The position numbers were made by a program, and so were the translations under genes. Source: JBOGOC01 sp050747525 (GTDB taxonomy: Bacteria; Acidobacteriota; Polarisedimenticolia; JACPZX01; DASXTC01). From it: DNA of 64,000 nucleotides. The notes beneath the pieces are model-generated. The model did not search any database and was not told the DNA's origin. It saw only the letters and a program-made list of their open reading frames with translations. Below, in pieces: positions 1-7,532 of the stretch; the stretch's first letter is position 1, and every line of letters begins with the position of its first letter. The stretch lies in contig JBOGOC010000063.1 in NCBI GenBank assembly GCA_050747525.1, positions 49,694 through 113,693 on the forward strand, given 5' to 3'.

Positions 1-226
1 CACCGCGGACGCGTTCGACGCCATGACCTCGAACCGCCCGTACCGGCGGATGCAGACCATGGAATTCGCCTTCCAGCAGCTGGCGGGCGGGACCGGAACC
101 CAGTTCAGTCCCGAATGCGTGAAAGCGTTCATGGACCTGCTGAAGGAGCCGGGGACGACGGCCGACCAGCTCCTGCAGGCCGCCGCGGTGGGCAACGCGG
201 GCTCCTGCGCCATCAAGATCCCCTGA
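1..226 (+). CDS. HD-GYP domain phosphodiesterase, C-terminal end (partial)
   Basis: Only the last 74 codons are inside the window; the frame is open from base 2. The residues TADAFDAMTSNRPYRR match the conserved end of HD-GYP domains, the region after the GYP loop that carries the DxFDAMTxxRPYR signature. HD-GYP proteins hydrolyse cyclic di-GMP in the cytoplasm. The catalytic HD and GYP motifs lie upstream of the window, so activity cannot be judged. The same signature occurs in the complete HD-GYP gene at 1928-3736, so this is a paralogue about 1.7 kb away. The tail after the signature is short and ends close to the domain boundary. Confidence 0.85.
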   Translation, partial: TADAFDAMTSNRPYRRMQTMEFAFQQLAGGTGTQFSPECVKAFMDLLKEPGTTADQLLQAAAVGNAGSCAIKIP

Positions 227-300
227 TCCCTCTAAACCCTTTCCCCCACGGCCCGTTTCGAGTACAATACAGGCCTCATTCCGCATCCATGGAGGGGTAC

Positions 301-615
301 ATGCGACCTGTATTTACCAACGGCCTGAAGTTCATCGGGATGCTGGGTCTGGCCGTGGCCATCCAGTCATGGGCGCCGCAGCTCGTGGCAGCCGCACCCG
401 GACGCGACTACTCCCGCTGCGTCCATACGTGCAATGACGCGAGAAGGGCCTGCGGGGAACGGTGCGCTGGGGACTGCCAGGCGCTCTTCCCGAACAGCCC
501 GTCCCAGCGCGAGGAATGCATCGTCCAATGCAAGGCCCTGTGCAACGGGGAATCCGAGGACTGCAAGGCCGTCTGCCGGGCCATCAAGGACGGCGGGTGC
601 CCCGGAGAGCCGTAA
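301..615 (+). CDS. small exported cysteine-rich protein with CxxxC repeats
   Basis: This 104-residue protein has a probable signal peptide (first ~32 residues, hydrophobic stretch IGMLGLAVAI, cleavage near VAAA). The mature part holds 11 cysteines, mostly in CxxxC spacing (CVHTC, CGERC, CAGDC, CIVQC, CKALC, CKAVC). This spacing fits disulfide-linked helices or metal binding, as in alpha-hairpinin folds. ATG at 301 is chosen because GGAGGGG sits 5 to 10 bases upstream; the frame is open further upstream but that part overlaps the HD-GYP gene. A weak TACAAT -10-like hexamer lies at 263-268. It stands alone, followed by a strong hairpin at 639-667. I do not recognise a named family. Confidence 0.75.
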   Translation: MRPVFTNGLKFIGMLGLAVAIQSWAPQLVAAAPGRDYSRCVHTCNDARRACGERCAGDCQALFPNSPSQREECIVQCKALCNGESEDCKAVCRAIKDGGCPGEP

Positions 616-638
616 GTCCAGGTTGATACACAAGTTGA

Positions 639-667
639 GGGGCGCCGGCGGCAGCCGCCGGCGCCCC
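639..667 (+). terminator. GC-rich perfect hairpin after the Cys-rich gene
   Basis: A 14-base perfect inverted repeat (left arm 639-652, right arm 654-667) is separated by one base, so the real hairpin has a ~12-bp stem. It starts 23 bases after the stop at 615. No T-run follows, so it is a weak or Rho-assisted terminator, or an mRNA 3' stabilising structure. Confidence 0.5.
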
Positions 668-699
668 CATTGCCCCCTCAGGGCACCCCGCAGTCCGCG

Positions 700-729
700 T
701 TGACCATCGGCCCGCGCAACATAATAATT
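700..729 (+). promoter_or_regulatory. candidate sigma-70 promoter for the desulfurase operon
   Basis: TTGACC at 700-705 is followed after 16 bases by TAATAA (722-727), inside an AT-rich patch (ATAATAATTA) that stands out in GC-rich DNA. It lies about 50 bases before the GTG start at 778. Confidence 0.45.
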
Positions 730-777
730 ACCTCCCATCCGGTGGACGCCACCCGACGACCTGGAGGTCCTCCTCAC

Positions 778-1938
778 GTGTCCTCACCGCGGCTCATCTA
801 CATGGATCACAACGCCACCACCCCTCTGGATCCGCGGGTGCTGAGCGCGATGATGCCGTATCTCACGGAGCATTTCGGCAACCCCTCCAGCACGTCGCAC
901 GCGTTCGGTCTGGCCGCAGCCGAGGCGGTGGAGGCGGGGCGCCAGCGCACCGCCCGGCTCATCGGGGCCTCGGCCGCCGAAGTCCTCTTCACCAGCGGGG
1001 CGACCGAGTCGGACAACACCGCCATCAAGGGGGTGGCCTGGGCCTCCGAGGAGAGGGGACGCCACATCGTGACCACCTGCATCGAGCACCGCGCGGTGCT
1101 GGAATCGTGCCGCTTCCTCGAGTCCCGGGGGTTCGAGGTCACCTACGTACCGGTGGACAGCCACGCGGTGGTTGATCCCGATGAGGTGCGCAGGGCCGTA
1201 CGCTCCGACACCATCCTGGTGAGCGTGATGCACGCCAACAGCGAGGTCGGCTCCATGCAGCCCGTCCGCGCGATCGGGATGATGTGCCGCGAGCGCGGAA
1301 TCCCCTTCCACGTGGATGCCACCCAGACGGTCGGCAAGGTGCCGGTGGACGTCGAGAGCATCGGGGCGGATTTCGTGGCCTTTTCGGGGCACAAGATCTA
1401 CGGTCCCAAGGGAATCGGTGGGCTCTTCGCCAGAAGGCGGCGCCGGTTCGTGCCCCTGCACAGCGGGGGAGGGCAGGAGAAGGGGCGCCGCTCCGGCACC
1501 GGGAACACGCCGGGGATCGTGGGCCTGGGTGCCGCCTGCGATCTGGCCGCCTCCGATCTGGCGGTTGAGGAAGAGAGGTTGCGCGGTTTGTCGCGCCGCT
1601 TCCTCGATGGCGTGTGCGCGCGGATCGATGGCGTGGTCCTGAACGGCCACCCGAACGACCGCCTCCCCAACAACATCAATCTTTCGTTCGAGCACGTGGA
1701 GGCCGAAGGGCTGATCGCGGCGCTCCGCTCGGTGGCGGTGTCGAGCGGCTCGGCCTGTGCCAACGAGCAGCGCGAGCCCTCCTACGTGATGAAGGCCATG
1801 GGAGCCTCGGACGAGCGCGCGCATGCTGCGGTGAGGTTCGGCTTCGGGCGCATCACCACCGAGCAGGACGTGGACGAGGTGGTGGATCGGCTCGAGGAGG
1901 CGGTGCGCCGCCAGAGGACGATGTCGCATGTCACCTGA
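778..1938 (+). CDS. cysteine desulfurase (NifS/IscS family)
   Basis: A PLP enzyme of 386 residues that takes sulfur from cysteine as a persulfide for Fe-S cluster or thio-cofactor assembly. The N-terminus IYMDHNATTPLDP is typical of the family. The PLP lysine is Lys206 in FSGHKIYGPKG, and the catalytic cysteine is Cys327 in the mobile loop SSGSACANEQREPSYV, close to the IscS-type loop. GTG at 778 is preferred: it follows a GGAG and gives the usual N-terminus, while the upstream frame lacks homology. The next gene starts inside its 3' end (11-base overlap), so they are probably cotranscribed. No scaffold protein (IscU/NifU) is beside it; the A-type carrier at 62.6 kb is far away. Confidence 0.93.
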   Translation: MSSPRLIYMDHNATTPLDPRVLSAMMPYLTEHFGNPSSTSHAFGLAAAEAVEAGRQRTARLIGASAAEVLFTSGATESDNTAIKGVAWASEERGRHIVTTCIEHRAVLESCRFLESRGFEVTYVPVDSHAVVDPDEVRRAVRSDTILVSVMHANSEVGSMQPVRAIGMMCRERGIPFHVDATQTVGKVPVDVESIGADFVAFSGHKIYGPKGIGGLFARRRRRFVPLHSGGGQEKGRRSGTGNTPGIVGLGAACDLAASDLAVEEERLRGLSRRFLDGVCARIDGVVLNGHPNDRLPNNINLSFEHVEAEGLIAALRSVAVSSGSACANEQREPSYVMKAMGASDERAHAAVRFGFGRITTEQDVDEVVDRLEEAVRRQRTMSHVT

Positions 1939-3736
1939 AGCGGCCGGCCAGGGTGTCGCGCCCTCCAGACGGCTGCGGGTGCGCCTGCTCTGGACCCTGC
2001 TGGGGGTGCTGCTGCTCACGTCCCTGGCCCCGCTGTTCCTCACTGCCTACAAGCTCATCGACATCAACCGCGAGAGCCTCGAGTCCGCCAGCCGCGAGTA
2101 CCAGCTCGAGGTGGCCACGGGCATCGTGCAGGACCTCGACGCGGTGGTGAGGGGTGCCCGGCACCAGCTCACGGCCGGCGCTCACTTCCTGGCCAACGAG
2201 CTGGAGGGCGCGCCGCGCGGGGGCATGCCACGCTCCGGCGTGCTGGCGCCGTATCTCGCCGGCGACCTCGTGCTGGTGCGATACACGTCTCAGCAGGGGA
2301 AGGTCCTGGAGGCAGGAGAGCCGGGGCGTGCGCCCGCCGAGGCCCTCTCGGGATCGATGTTCGAGGCCTTCTCCACGGTGACGACCGGCGAGGTGTTCCT
2401 GGGGCGCCCCCTGCCCGACGAGAGCCACAGCCGGCCCTACATGATCACCGCGGTGCCGGTGCGCGTGGGGGGCGAGGTCCGCGGCGTGCTGTCGGGGCTC
2501 GTGGACCTGGGGAAAGTGTGGGACCGCAGCGTCCGATCGCTGGGGCGGCACTACATCACGTTCGCTCTCGACGACACCGCCCGGCTGTTCGCCGCCGCGG
2601 GGATGCCGGAGGCGCTGACCACAGGAGATGCGTACCGCAAGCTGGAGATCGTGACGCGCTTCCGGCGCGACGGCGCGGGGGTGACCGAGATCATCCCGTT
2701 CGAAGCGCCCGAAGGCGTTCCCATCCGGGAGCTGCTGGGAGCGCGTGCGGCCACCGAGACAGGCTGGGGGATCTTCGTGCTGATGGACCGGGGCCTGGCC
2801 TACGCCTCGGTCGCCGAGATGCGCCGCAGCGTGTATCAGTGGGCGATGTTCGCGGTGCTGCTGGCCATGGTGGCCGCCGTCGTCTTCGCCGGGGCCATCA
2901 CCCGTCCCCTCAAGTCGCTGGTCGATCGCACGCGCAGGATCGCGCAGGGTGATTTCGCGGCACGCGCCGAGGTGCGCGGCTCTGACGAGATCGCCGAGCT
3001 GGCCGAGACCTTCAACCTGATGACCGAGGAGATCCGCAACTACATCGACCGGATCAAGCAGGCTGCCGAGGAGAACAACAACCTGTTCATGGGCACCATC
3101 AAGGCCCTGGCCGCGGCCATCGACGAGAAGGACCCCTACACGCGCGGCCATTCCGATCGGGTGCACCGTTACGCGATGGCCATCGCGCGGCGCCTCGGCC
3201 TGTCCAGGCAGGAGATGCGCAACGTCACGGTCGGCGCGCTCCTGCACGACATCGGCAAGATCGGCATCGAGGACGCGATTCTGCGCAAGCCCGCCTCGCT
3301 CTCCGACAAGGAGTTCGAGATCATGAAGCGCCATCCGCTGAAAGGAGCCCATATCCTGGCCGAGATGCCCCAGATGAAGGAGGTCATCCCGGCCATGCGC
3401 AACCATCACGAGCGCTGGAGCGGTGGCGGCTATCCCGACAACCTCAAGGGGGAGGAGATCCCCATGATCGCCCGCATCGTCCAGGTGGCCGACACGTTCG
3501 ACGCCATGACCACCAACCGCCCCTACCAGCGCGCGATGCGCATGGACGCCGCGGTGGCGCGGCTGCAGGAGCTGAGCGGCATCGTGTTCGACCCGCGGGT
3601 GGTGGCCGCATTCAGGGAGGCCTGGATGGCGGGCGACATCAAGGGTGACGCCGCCGCCTCGGCTCCCGCCTCCGGGCAGGCCGCCGCGGGCACTCCGGCG
3701 CAGTCCGCCGAGGCCGGGACGGCGCCCGCCTCGTGA
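1928..3736 (+). CDS. membrane sensor with HAMP and HD-GYP domains
   Basis: This 602-residue protein has a first transmembrane helix (~residues 20-42), a periplasmic sensory region of ~250 residues (probably Cache-like), a second helix (~300-320, MFAVLLAMVAAVVFAG), a HAMP linker (ITRPLKSLVDRTRRIAQGDF), and an HD-GYP domain from ~390. Metal motif HDIGKIG and the GYP motif are present. It should degrade cyclic di-GMP in response to an extracytoplasmic signal. The GYP segment reads HHERWSGGGYP, where most relatives have Asp in place of the Ser before GGGYP. The C-terminus is a ~30-residue Ala/Pro/Gly-rich tail. ATG at 1928 overlaps the desulfurase end; the HAD gene begins at its stop codon. Confidence 0.9.
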   Translation: MSPEAAGQGVAPSRRLRVRLLWTLLGVLLLTSLAPLFLTAYKLIDINRESLESASREYQLEVATGIVQDLDAVVRGARHQLTAGAHFLANELEGAPRGGMPRSGVLAPYLAGDLVLVRYTSQQGKVLEAGEPGRAPAEALSGSMFEAFSTVTTGEVFLGRPLPDESHSRPYMITAVPVRVGGEVRGVLSGLVDLGKVWDRSVRSLGRHYITFALDDTARLFAAAGMPEALTTGDAYRKLEIVTRFRRDGAGVTEIIPFEAPEGVPIRELLGARAATETGWGIFVLMDRGLAYASVAEMRRSVYQWAMFAVLLAMVAAVVFAGAITRPLKSLVDRTRRIAQGDFAARAEVRGSDEIAELAETFNLMTEEIRNYIDRIKQAAEENNNLFMGTIKALAAAIDEKDPYTRGHSDRVHRYAMAIARRLGLSRQEMRNVTVGALLHDIGKIGIEDAILRKPASLSDKEFEIMKRHPLKGAHILAEMPQMKEVIPAMRNHHERWSGGGYPDNLKGEEIPMIARIVQVADTFDAMTTNRPYQRAMRMDAAVARLQELSGIVFDPRVVAAFREAWMAGDIKGDAAASAPASGQAAAGTPAQSAEAGTAPAS

Positions 3737-4431
3737 CCTTCAAGGCAATCCTCTTCGATCTCGACGGCACCCTCACGCCGGTCCGCTCCTCCTGGCAGCA
3801 CATCCACGAGAAGCTCGAGATGTGGACCGGGCGCGCCGACCGGTACCAGCAGCTCTTCCTCGAGGGCCGGATCGACTACGAGGAATTCTGCCGCCTCGAC
3901 GCCCTGGAGTGGAAAGGGCTTCCCTCCTCGAGGCTGGAAGCGGTCGTGGCGGACATCGGCTACCGCCCCGGCCTCGAGAAGCTGCTGGAGACCGTCCGCG
4001 CGCGCGGATACCGCACGGGCATCGTCTCGACCGGACTCACCATGCTGGCGCATCGCGTGCGAGGCGAGCTGGGGTTCGACGATGCGCAGGCCAACGAGCT
4101 CGAGGTGGTGAATGGTGAGGTCTCGGGACGGGTGCGGGTGCACGTCCCTCATGGCCACAAGGATGTCGCGGTGCGGCGATTCTGCGAGCGGTTCGGCCTG
4201 AACCCGCACGAGGTGATCGCCGTGGGAGACACCGCGGGCGACATCTCGATGTTCCAGGCCGTGGGGTACGCGATTGCCTTTGACCCGGTGGGTGAGGAGC
4301 CGGGCCTCGCGGCGCATGCCACCGTGCACGAGCCCGATCTTGGCGCGCTGGCGGCCGCCCTCCCGCTCACGCCTGGGGTGACTCCTCGCGCGGCTCGAGG
4401 ACGCCCACGGCCTTCAGAACTCCGTCGTTGA
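3733..4431 (+). CDS. HAD-superfamily phosphatase (phosphoserine phosphatase-like)
   Basis: This 232-residue protein carries all four HAD motifs: DLDGT (nucleophile Asp near residue 9), the serine of STGLT (motif II), the lysine in HGHKDVA (motif III), and GDTAGD (motif IV). The cap between motif I and II is helical, like SerB-type enzymes, so a small phosphomonoester such as phosphoserine is a reasonable guess, not a proof. GTG at 3733 overlaps the preceding TGA by 4 bases (GTGA), indicating translational coupling to the HD-GYP sensor. Its last 65 bases overlap the converging gene at 4367-4849, and the final ~20 residues are Arg/Pro-rich and may be read-through of that overlap. Confidence 0.85.
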   Translation: MTFKAILFDLDGTLTPVRSSWQHIHEKLEMWTGRADRYQQLFLEGRIDYEEFCRLDALEWKGLPSSRLEAVVADIGYRPGLEKLLETVRARGYRTGIVSTGLTMLAHRVRGELGFDDAQANELEVVNGEVSGRVRVHVPHGHKDVAVRRFCERFGLNPHEVIAVGDTAGDISMFQAVGYAIAFDPVGEEPGLAAHATVHEPDLGALAAALPLTPGVTPRAARGRPRPSELRR

Positions 4432-4849
4432 TCGGCCTCTCCATCACTCCGGCCAGCAGCGCGGCGAGGTGAGGAGGCATCCCGGACGACTCTCCCTCGC
4501 CCATCAGGCCTGAGATCAGCGCGTACCCCAGTCCTCCTGCCGCGAGGGCGACCACCAGCCGGTAGCCGATGACCCCGATCACACGCACGGGGTCCGAGCC
4601 GAGCCGCCTGGCCCACGAGGGAGACACCCCCAGGGTGAGCAGGCCGCCCAGTCCCCCCAGGAGGAAGGAGCCGAGCGGCAGTCCCAGCACCGGCGTGTCC
4701 CATTGAGGCCGGGAGATCAGCATCGCGACGACCATGAGGACGCACAGCACGGCCATGCAGGCGAGACAGACGACGTAGGGATCGGTGGTGGGTCTGCGCC
4801 GGCGTCGATGTCGATGGGACTTCCCGCTGTCATGGCTCGAACGCGACAT
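4367..4849 (-). CDS. hypothetical small membrane protein
   Basis: A 160-residue protein with a basic histidine/arginine-rich N-terminus (HRHRRRRRPTTD), a strong transmembrane helix (VVCLACMAVLCVLMVVAMLI), then two weaker hydrophobic segments (LPLGSFLLGGLGGLLTLG and VIGYRLVVALAAGGLGYAL). ATG at 4849 is preferred over one 60 bases upstream because GGGAGGA precedes it at the correct distance. It converges on and overlaps the HAD gene. I do not recognise a family. It is divergently placed with lexA, but the two start codons are 125 bases apart with no obvious shared operator. Confidence 0.6.
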   Translation of the reverse strand: MSRSSHDSGKSHRHRRRRRPTTDPYVVCLACMAVLCVLMVVAMLISRPQWDTPVLGLPLGSFLLGGLGGLLTLGVSPSWARRLGSDPVRVIGVIGYRLVVALAAGGLGYALISGLMGEGESSGMPPHLAALLAGVMERPINDGVLKAVGVLEPREESPQA

Positions 4850-4974
4850 CGGATCCTCCCGGGCAGGGAATGCTCTTATAGCATTAACTTCCCGTTGCTT
4901 GCAATTCACCTTACTTTCACCTACGATCGCGTCGCTTCGTGCATCATCTCCAAGCCGGGCCCGTGGAGACTGTG

Positions 4975-5580
4975 ATGGTTCTCACAAAGAAACAGAAGAT
5001 GATCCTGGACTACATCACCCGGTTCCTGGACGAGAAGGGCTACTCCCCGAGCCTCATGGAAATCGGCCACCACTTCGGGCTGCGATCCGTCGCCACCGTG
5101 CACAAGCACGTCGACAACCTGCGGAAGAAGGGGCTGGTGCGGAAGACGTGGAACGCCAACCGCTCGCTCGAGCTCACTCCCGCCGCGATCGGCGTCCGCG
5201 CGATCCGCCTGCCGCTCGCGGGAAGAGTGGCCGCCGGCCGCCCCATCGAAGCCGTGGAGCAGCGCGAGGTGATCGCCGTCCCCGAGGATATGGTGGGGCG
5301 CGGAGAGAGCTTCGTCCTGCAGGTGTCAGGTGATTCGATGATCGACGAGCACATCCGCGACGGCGACTACGTGGTGGTGGAGAAGAGGTCCCGGGTGCGG
5401 GACGGAGAGGTGGTGGTGGCCCTTCTGGAAGGGTCCGATGCCACGCTCAAGATATTCCACCGCGAGGGAGATACTGTCCGGCTGCAGCCGGCCAACGTGG
5501 ACGTCGCTCCCATTGTGGTCCCCGCCGAAAAAGTCAGGATCCAGGGCGTGGTGGTCGGCCTGCTGCGCCGCTACGTCTGA
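4975..5580 (+). CDS. lexA: LexA repressor
   Basis: The SOS repressor, 201 residues, a normal length. The N-terminal winged helix (residues 1-65, LTKKQKMILDYITRFLDEKG) binds operator DNA; the C-terminal S24 peptidase domain holds the Ala82-Gly83 self-cleavage site (LPLAGRVAAG), the nucleophile Ser121 (SGDSMI) and general base Lys159 (DATLKI). RecA filaments trigger cleavage; recA lies at 30.8-32.0 kb. The recognition helix region (LMEIGHHFGLRSVATVHKH) differs from the E. coli type, so the operator sequence may differ. ATG at 4975 has GGAGA upstream and gives the standard N-terminus; an ATG at 4939 in frame would add 12 residues. Confidence 0.94.
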   Translation: MVLTKKQKMILDYITRFLDEKGYSPSLMEIGHHFGLRSVATVHKHVDNLRKKGLVRKTWNANRSLELTPAAIGVRAIRLPLAGRVAAGRPIEAVEQREVIAVPEDMVGRGESFVLQVSGDSMIDEHIRDGDYVVVEKRSRVRDGEVVVALLEGSDATLKIFHREGDTVRLQPANVDVAPIVVPAEKVRIQGVVVGLLRRYV

Positions 5581-5826
5581 GCCCTGCTAGACCGCCCCTT
5601 CCCGACGGAACCCGCGCCTGGCGCCACTTTTCGCTGGCCGCAGACGGGGGATTCGGTATATTCCTCTCACATCCCTGGTGAGGGTCGTTTCCAGCCGGTA
5701 CGGCACACGGGACGACATGGTCCGAGGGGGTTCATGGGGGGGGAAGCGCCTTTCGCGCGGGGGCGATCTTCGCGAGCGGAAGGCGGGGGAGGATGTGGCC
5801 CGGCGGTAAGTCCAGGCCCATCCTCC
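5581..5826. other. intergenic gap between convergent lexA and btuF
   Basis: This 246-base gap lies between two genes that converge. It holds a TATATT at 5658-5663 on the plus strand that resembles a -10 box, but I find no convincing ORF, terminator with a T-run or known riboswitch motif in it. Confidence 0.4.
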
Positions 5827-6720
5827 TCAAGATCCTGCCCGCCAGCTTTCCAGAAGCCGCGCCACCTCTTCCATCCCGTCAATCAACCTGGGTCCCGGAT
5901 GCTGGATGGCGTCGGAAATCACCCTGACTTTCCCTTCACGGGCGGCGGGGACCAGCCGCCAGGTCGGAGAGTCTGGCAGGGCCCTGGCCCACGCGGCATG
6001 AGCCGGCGTGGCCAGGATGAGATCCGGATTGAGCGCCACGACCTGCTCCAGGTCGATCTGATTCCAGCCCGAAGAGGCGCCCTGCGAGACCAGGTCGGCC
6101 CCGGCGATCCGCAGGGCCTCTCCCACGAACGTCTCGGGTCCCGGCGCGATCAGTGGCTCCGGCTCGATGACGAACAGGACCCGGGGACGACGACGCGTCG
6201 CAGCCTCCTGCCGCACACGCGCCACGCGTTCGCGCAGCGACGCGCTGACCTTGAGGGCGGTGGCCTGGGAGCCGACGATGTCCCCCACTTTCTCCACGGA
6301 CTGGAGAATCTCTTCCAGCGACGAGGCCGCGAGCGTGTACACCGGTATCCCCAGCTTCTCGATCCGCTCCGCGTCCTCGCGGTAGTTGCCGGCCGTGCTG
6401 GCGATGGCCAGCTGCGGCTTCAGGGAGGCGAGGCGCTCCAGATCGGGATGGATGAGCCCCCCCACCCGGGGGAGCGAGCGGGCCTCGGGTGGGTTGTCGC
6501 AGAAGTCGGTCACTCCCACGACGCGGTCGCCCGCCCCCACCGCGAACAGGATCTCGGTCACCGAGGGAGCCAGCGAGACGATGCGGGAGGGCAGTGCCGG
6601 AAGGGTGACCTGGCGGCCCACCCCGTCGCGCACGGTGCGCGCGGGATCCGGGCCTTGTGAAGACGCGGGCTGAGACACGACGAAGGCAACAGCCGCAACC
6701 AAAGCTGCCAGGACTCTCAT
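5827..6720 (-). CDS. btuF: periplasmic cobalamin/Fe-siderophore binding protein (BtuF-like)
   Basis: A 297-residue class III substrate-binding protein. It has a signal peptide (MRVLAALVAAVAFVVSQPAS) and no lipobox cysteine, so it is soluble in the periplasm. The fold signature RIVSLAPSVTEILFAVGAGDRVVG is typical of BtuF, followed by TDFCDNPPEA and the domain linker helix. It would deliver vitamin B12 or a related corrinoid to a BtuCD transporter, but no permease or ATPase gene is adjacent, which makes the substrate uncertain. ATG at 6720 is chosen because it begins the signal peptide and follows GAAGG; the longer frame upstream overlaps the divergent gene. The 79-base gap to that gene is too short for a cobalamin riboswitch. 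Confidence 0.8.
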   Translation of the reverse strand: MRVLAALVAAVAFVVSQPASSQGPDPARTVRDGVGRQVTLPALPSRIVSLAPSVTEILFAVGAGDRVVGVTDFCDNPPEARSLPRVGGLIHPDLERLASLKPQLAIASTAGNYREDAERIEKLGIPVYTLAASSLEEILQSVEKVGDIVGSQATALKVSASLRERVARVRQEAATRRRPRVLFVIEPEPLIAPGPETFVGEALRIAGADLVSQGASSGWNQIDLEQVVALNPDLILATPAHAAWARALPDSPTWRLVPAAREGKVRVISDAIQHPGPRLIDGMEEVARLLESWRAGS

Positions 6721-6799
6721 GGCCTTCAGGATCGCGCGCCTTGCCCCTCGCTTCAAGGGGCCATAGATTCGCCAGGCCCGACCGCGAAAGGAGGCCCGC

Positions 6800-7492
6800 A
6801 TGACAAAAGACAGACGACGCTGGCTCAGAATCGCCGGGGCCGCTCTGGCGGCCGGAGCGGCGCTGCTCCTGACCACCCCGGGAGCCGGCGCGTACACGCT
6901 GATCACACGTGATGGGCACCGCATCGAATCGACCCAGAAGCCGGAGGTGAAGGGAACGCAGGTGCTCGTGCGCCTGGCTCCTCATGGACGCCTGGCCATG
7001 GTCCAGGAGAGCCTGATCGACTGGGCGCGCACGCAGGCGGCCAACCCGGCTCCCCGGCGCATGACCGTGCCGTCCGATGCCAAGCTCGTGGAAGGCGGCC
7101 CCGTCATCAAGAAGACGATTGTGGGCGACGGGGGTGAGCGTCCCGCCGAGCAGCCTGGTGAGGCGCCCAAGGAAGCCAAGGATGCCGCTTCCACGGAGCG
7201 CAAGCAGCCCAGCCCGCACGACGAGGAGGCCATCCTGGCCCTCAGGAAGGAGCATTCCGACGTGAAGGCTCAGCTCGAGACGGCGCGCGCCAGGAAGGAC
7301 GCTCTCGAGAAGGAGCTGGCAGGACTCAAGTCGCGCCAGGCGGAGTTCGCCTCGGATGCCACCGAAGGCCAGCGCCGCATCCGCGAGCTGGAGGGGATAC
7401 TTCCCATCGAGCGCGAGGCGGTCTCCTCTCTGGAGAAGCGCCTGGACGAGATCCGCTCCGAGATCGTAGAGAAGGGCGGAAAGGTCAACTGA
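6800..7492 (+). CDS. exported coiled-coil protein, function unknown
   Basis: This 230-residue protein has a signal peptide (residues 1-36; twin Arg after MTKD, hydrophobic AALAAGAALLLTTPG, cleavage near AGA-YT). The next ~60 residues look like a small beta domain (YTLITRDGHRIES..KGTQVLVRL) of a type seen in predicted periplasmic proteins. A Pro/Glu/Lys linker follows, then a long coiled coil (~residues 145-225) rich in Glu, Arg, Leu heptads. The start has AAAGGAGG upstream. It is divergent from btuF and converges on the thiolase with a shared terminator hairpin. The architecture suggests an envelope-attached structural or adaptor protein; no catalytic motif is visible. Confidence 0.65.
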   Translation: MTKDRRRWLRIAGAALAAGAALLLTTPGAGAYTLITRDGHRIESTQKPEVKGTQVLVRLAPHGRLAMVQESLIDWARTQAANPAPRRMTVPSDAKLVEGGPVIKKTIVGDGGERPAEQPGEAPKEAKDAASTERKQPSPHDEEAILALRKEHSDVKAQLETARARKDALEKELAGLKSRQAEFASDATEGQRRIRELEGILPIEREAVSSLEKRLDEIRSEIVEKGGKVN

Positions 7493-7501
7493 CCCGGTGT
7501 T

Positions 7502-7530
7502 CCGGGCCGCCCGGCGAGGGCGGCCCGGAC
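7502..7530. terminator. bidirectional hairpin between convergent genes
   Basis: A perfect 12-bp stem (TCCGGGCCGCCC at 7502-7513 with GGGCGGCCCGGA at 7519-7530) and a 5-base loop lie 9 bases after the coiled-coil gene and just beyond the thiolase stop at 7533. It can serve both strands. There is no clear T-run on either side. Confidence 0.65.
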
Positions 7531-7532
7531 CC

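Noticed and set aside
784..2043. Antisense ORF of 419 codons over the desulfurase
   Set aside because: A shadow frame of the desulfurase, rich in Arg/His/Gly, with no motif or plausible start.
6721..6799. Cobalamin riboswitch before btuF
   Set aside because: The intergenic space is only 79 bases, too short for the class, and no B12-box motif is present.
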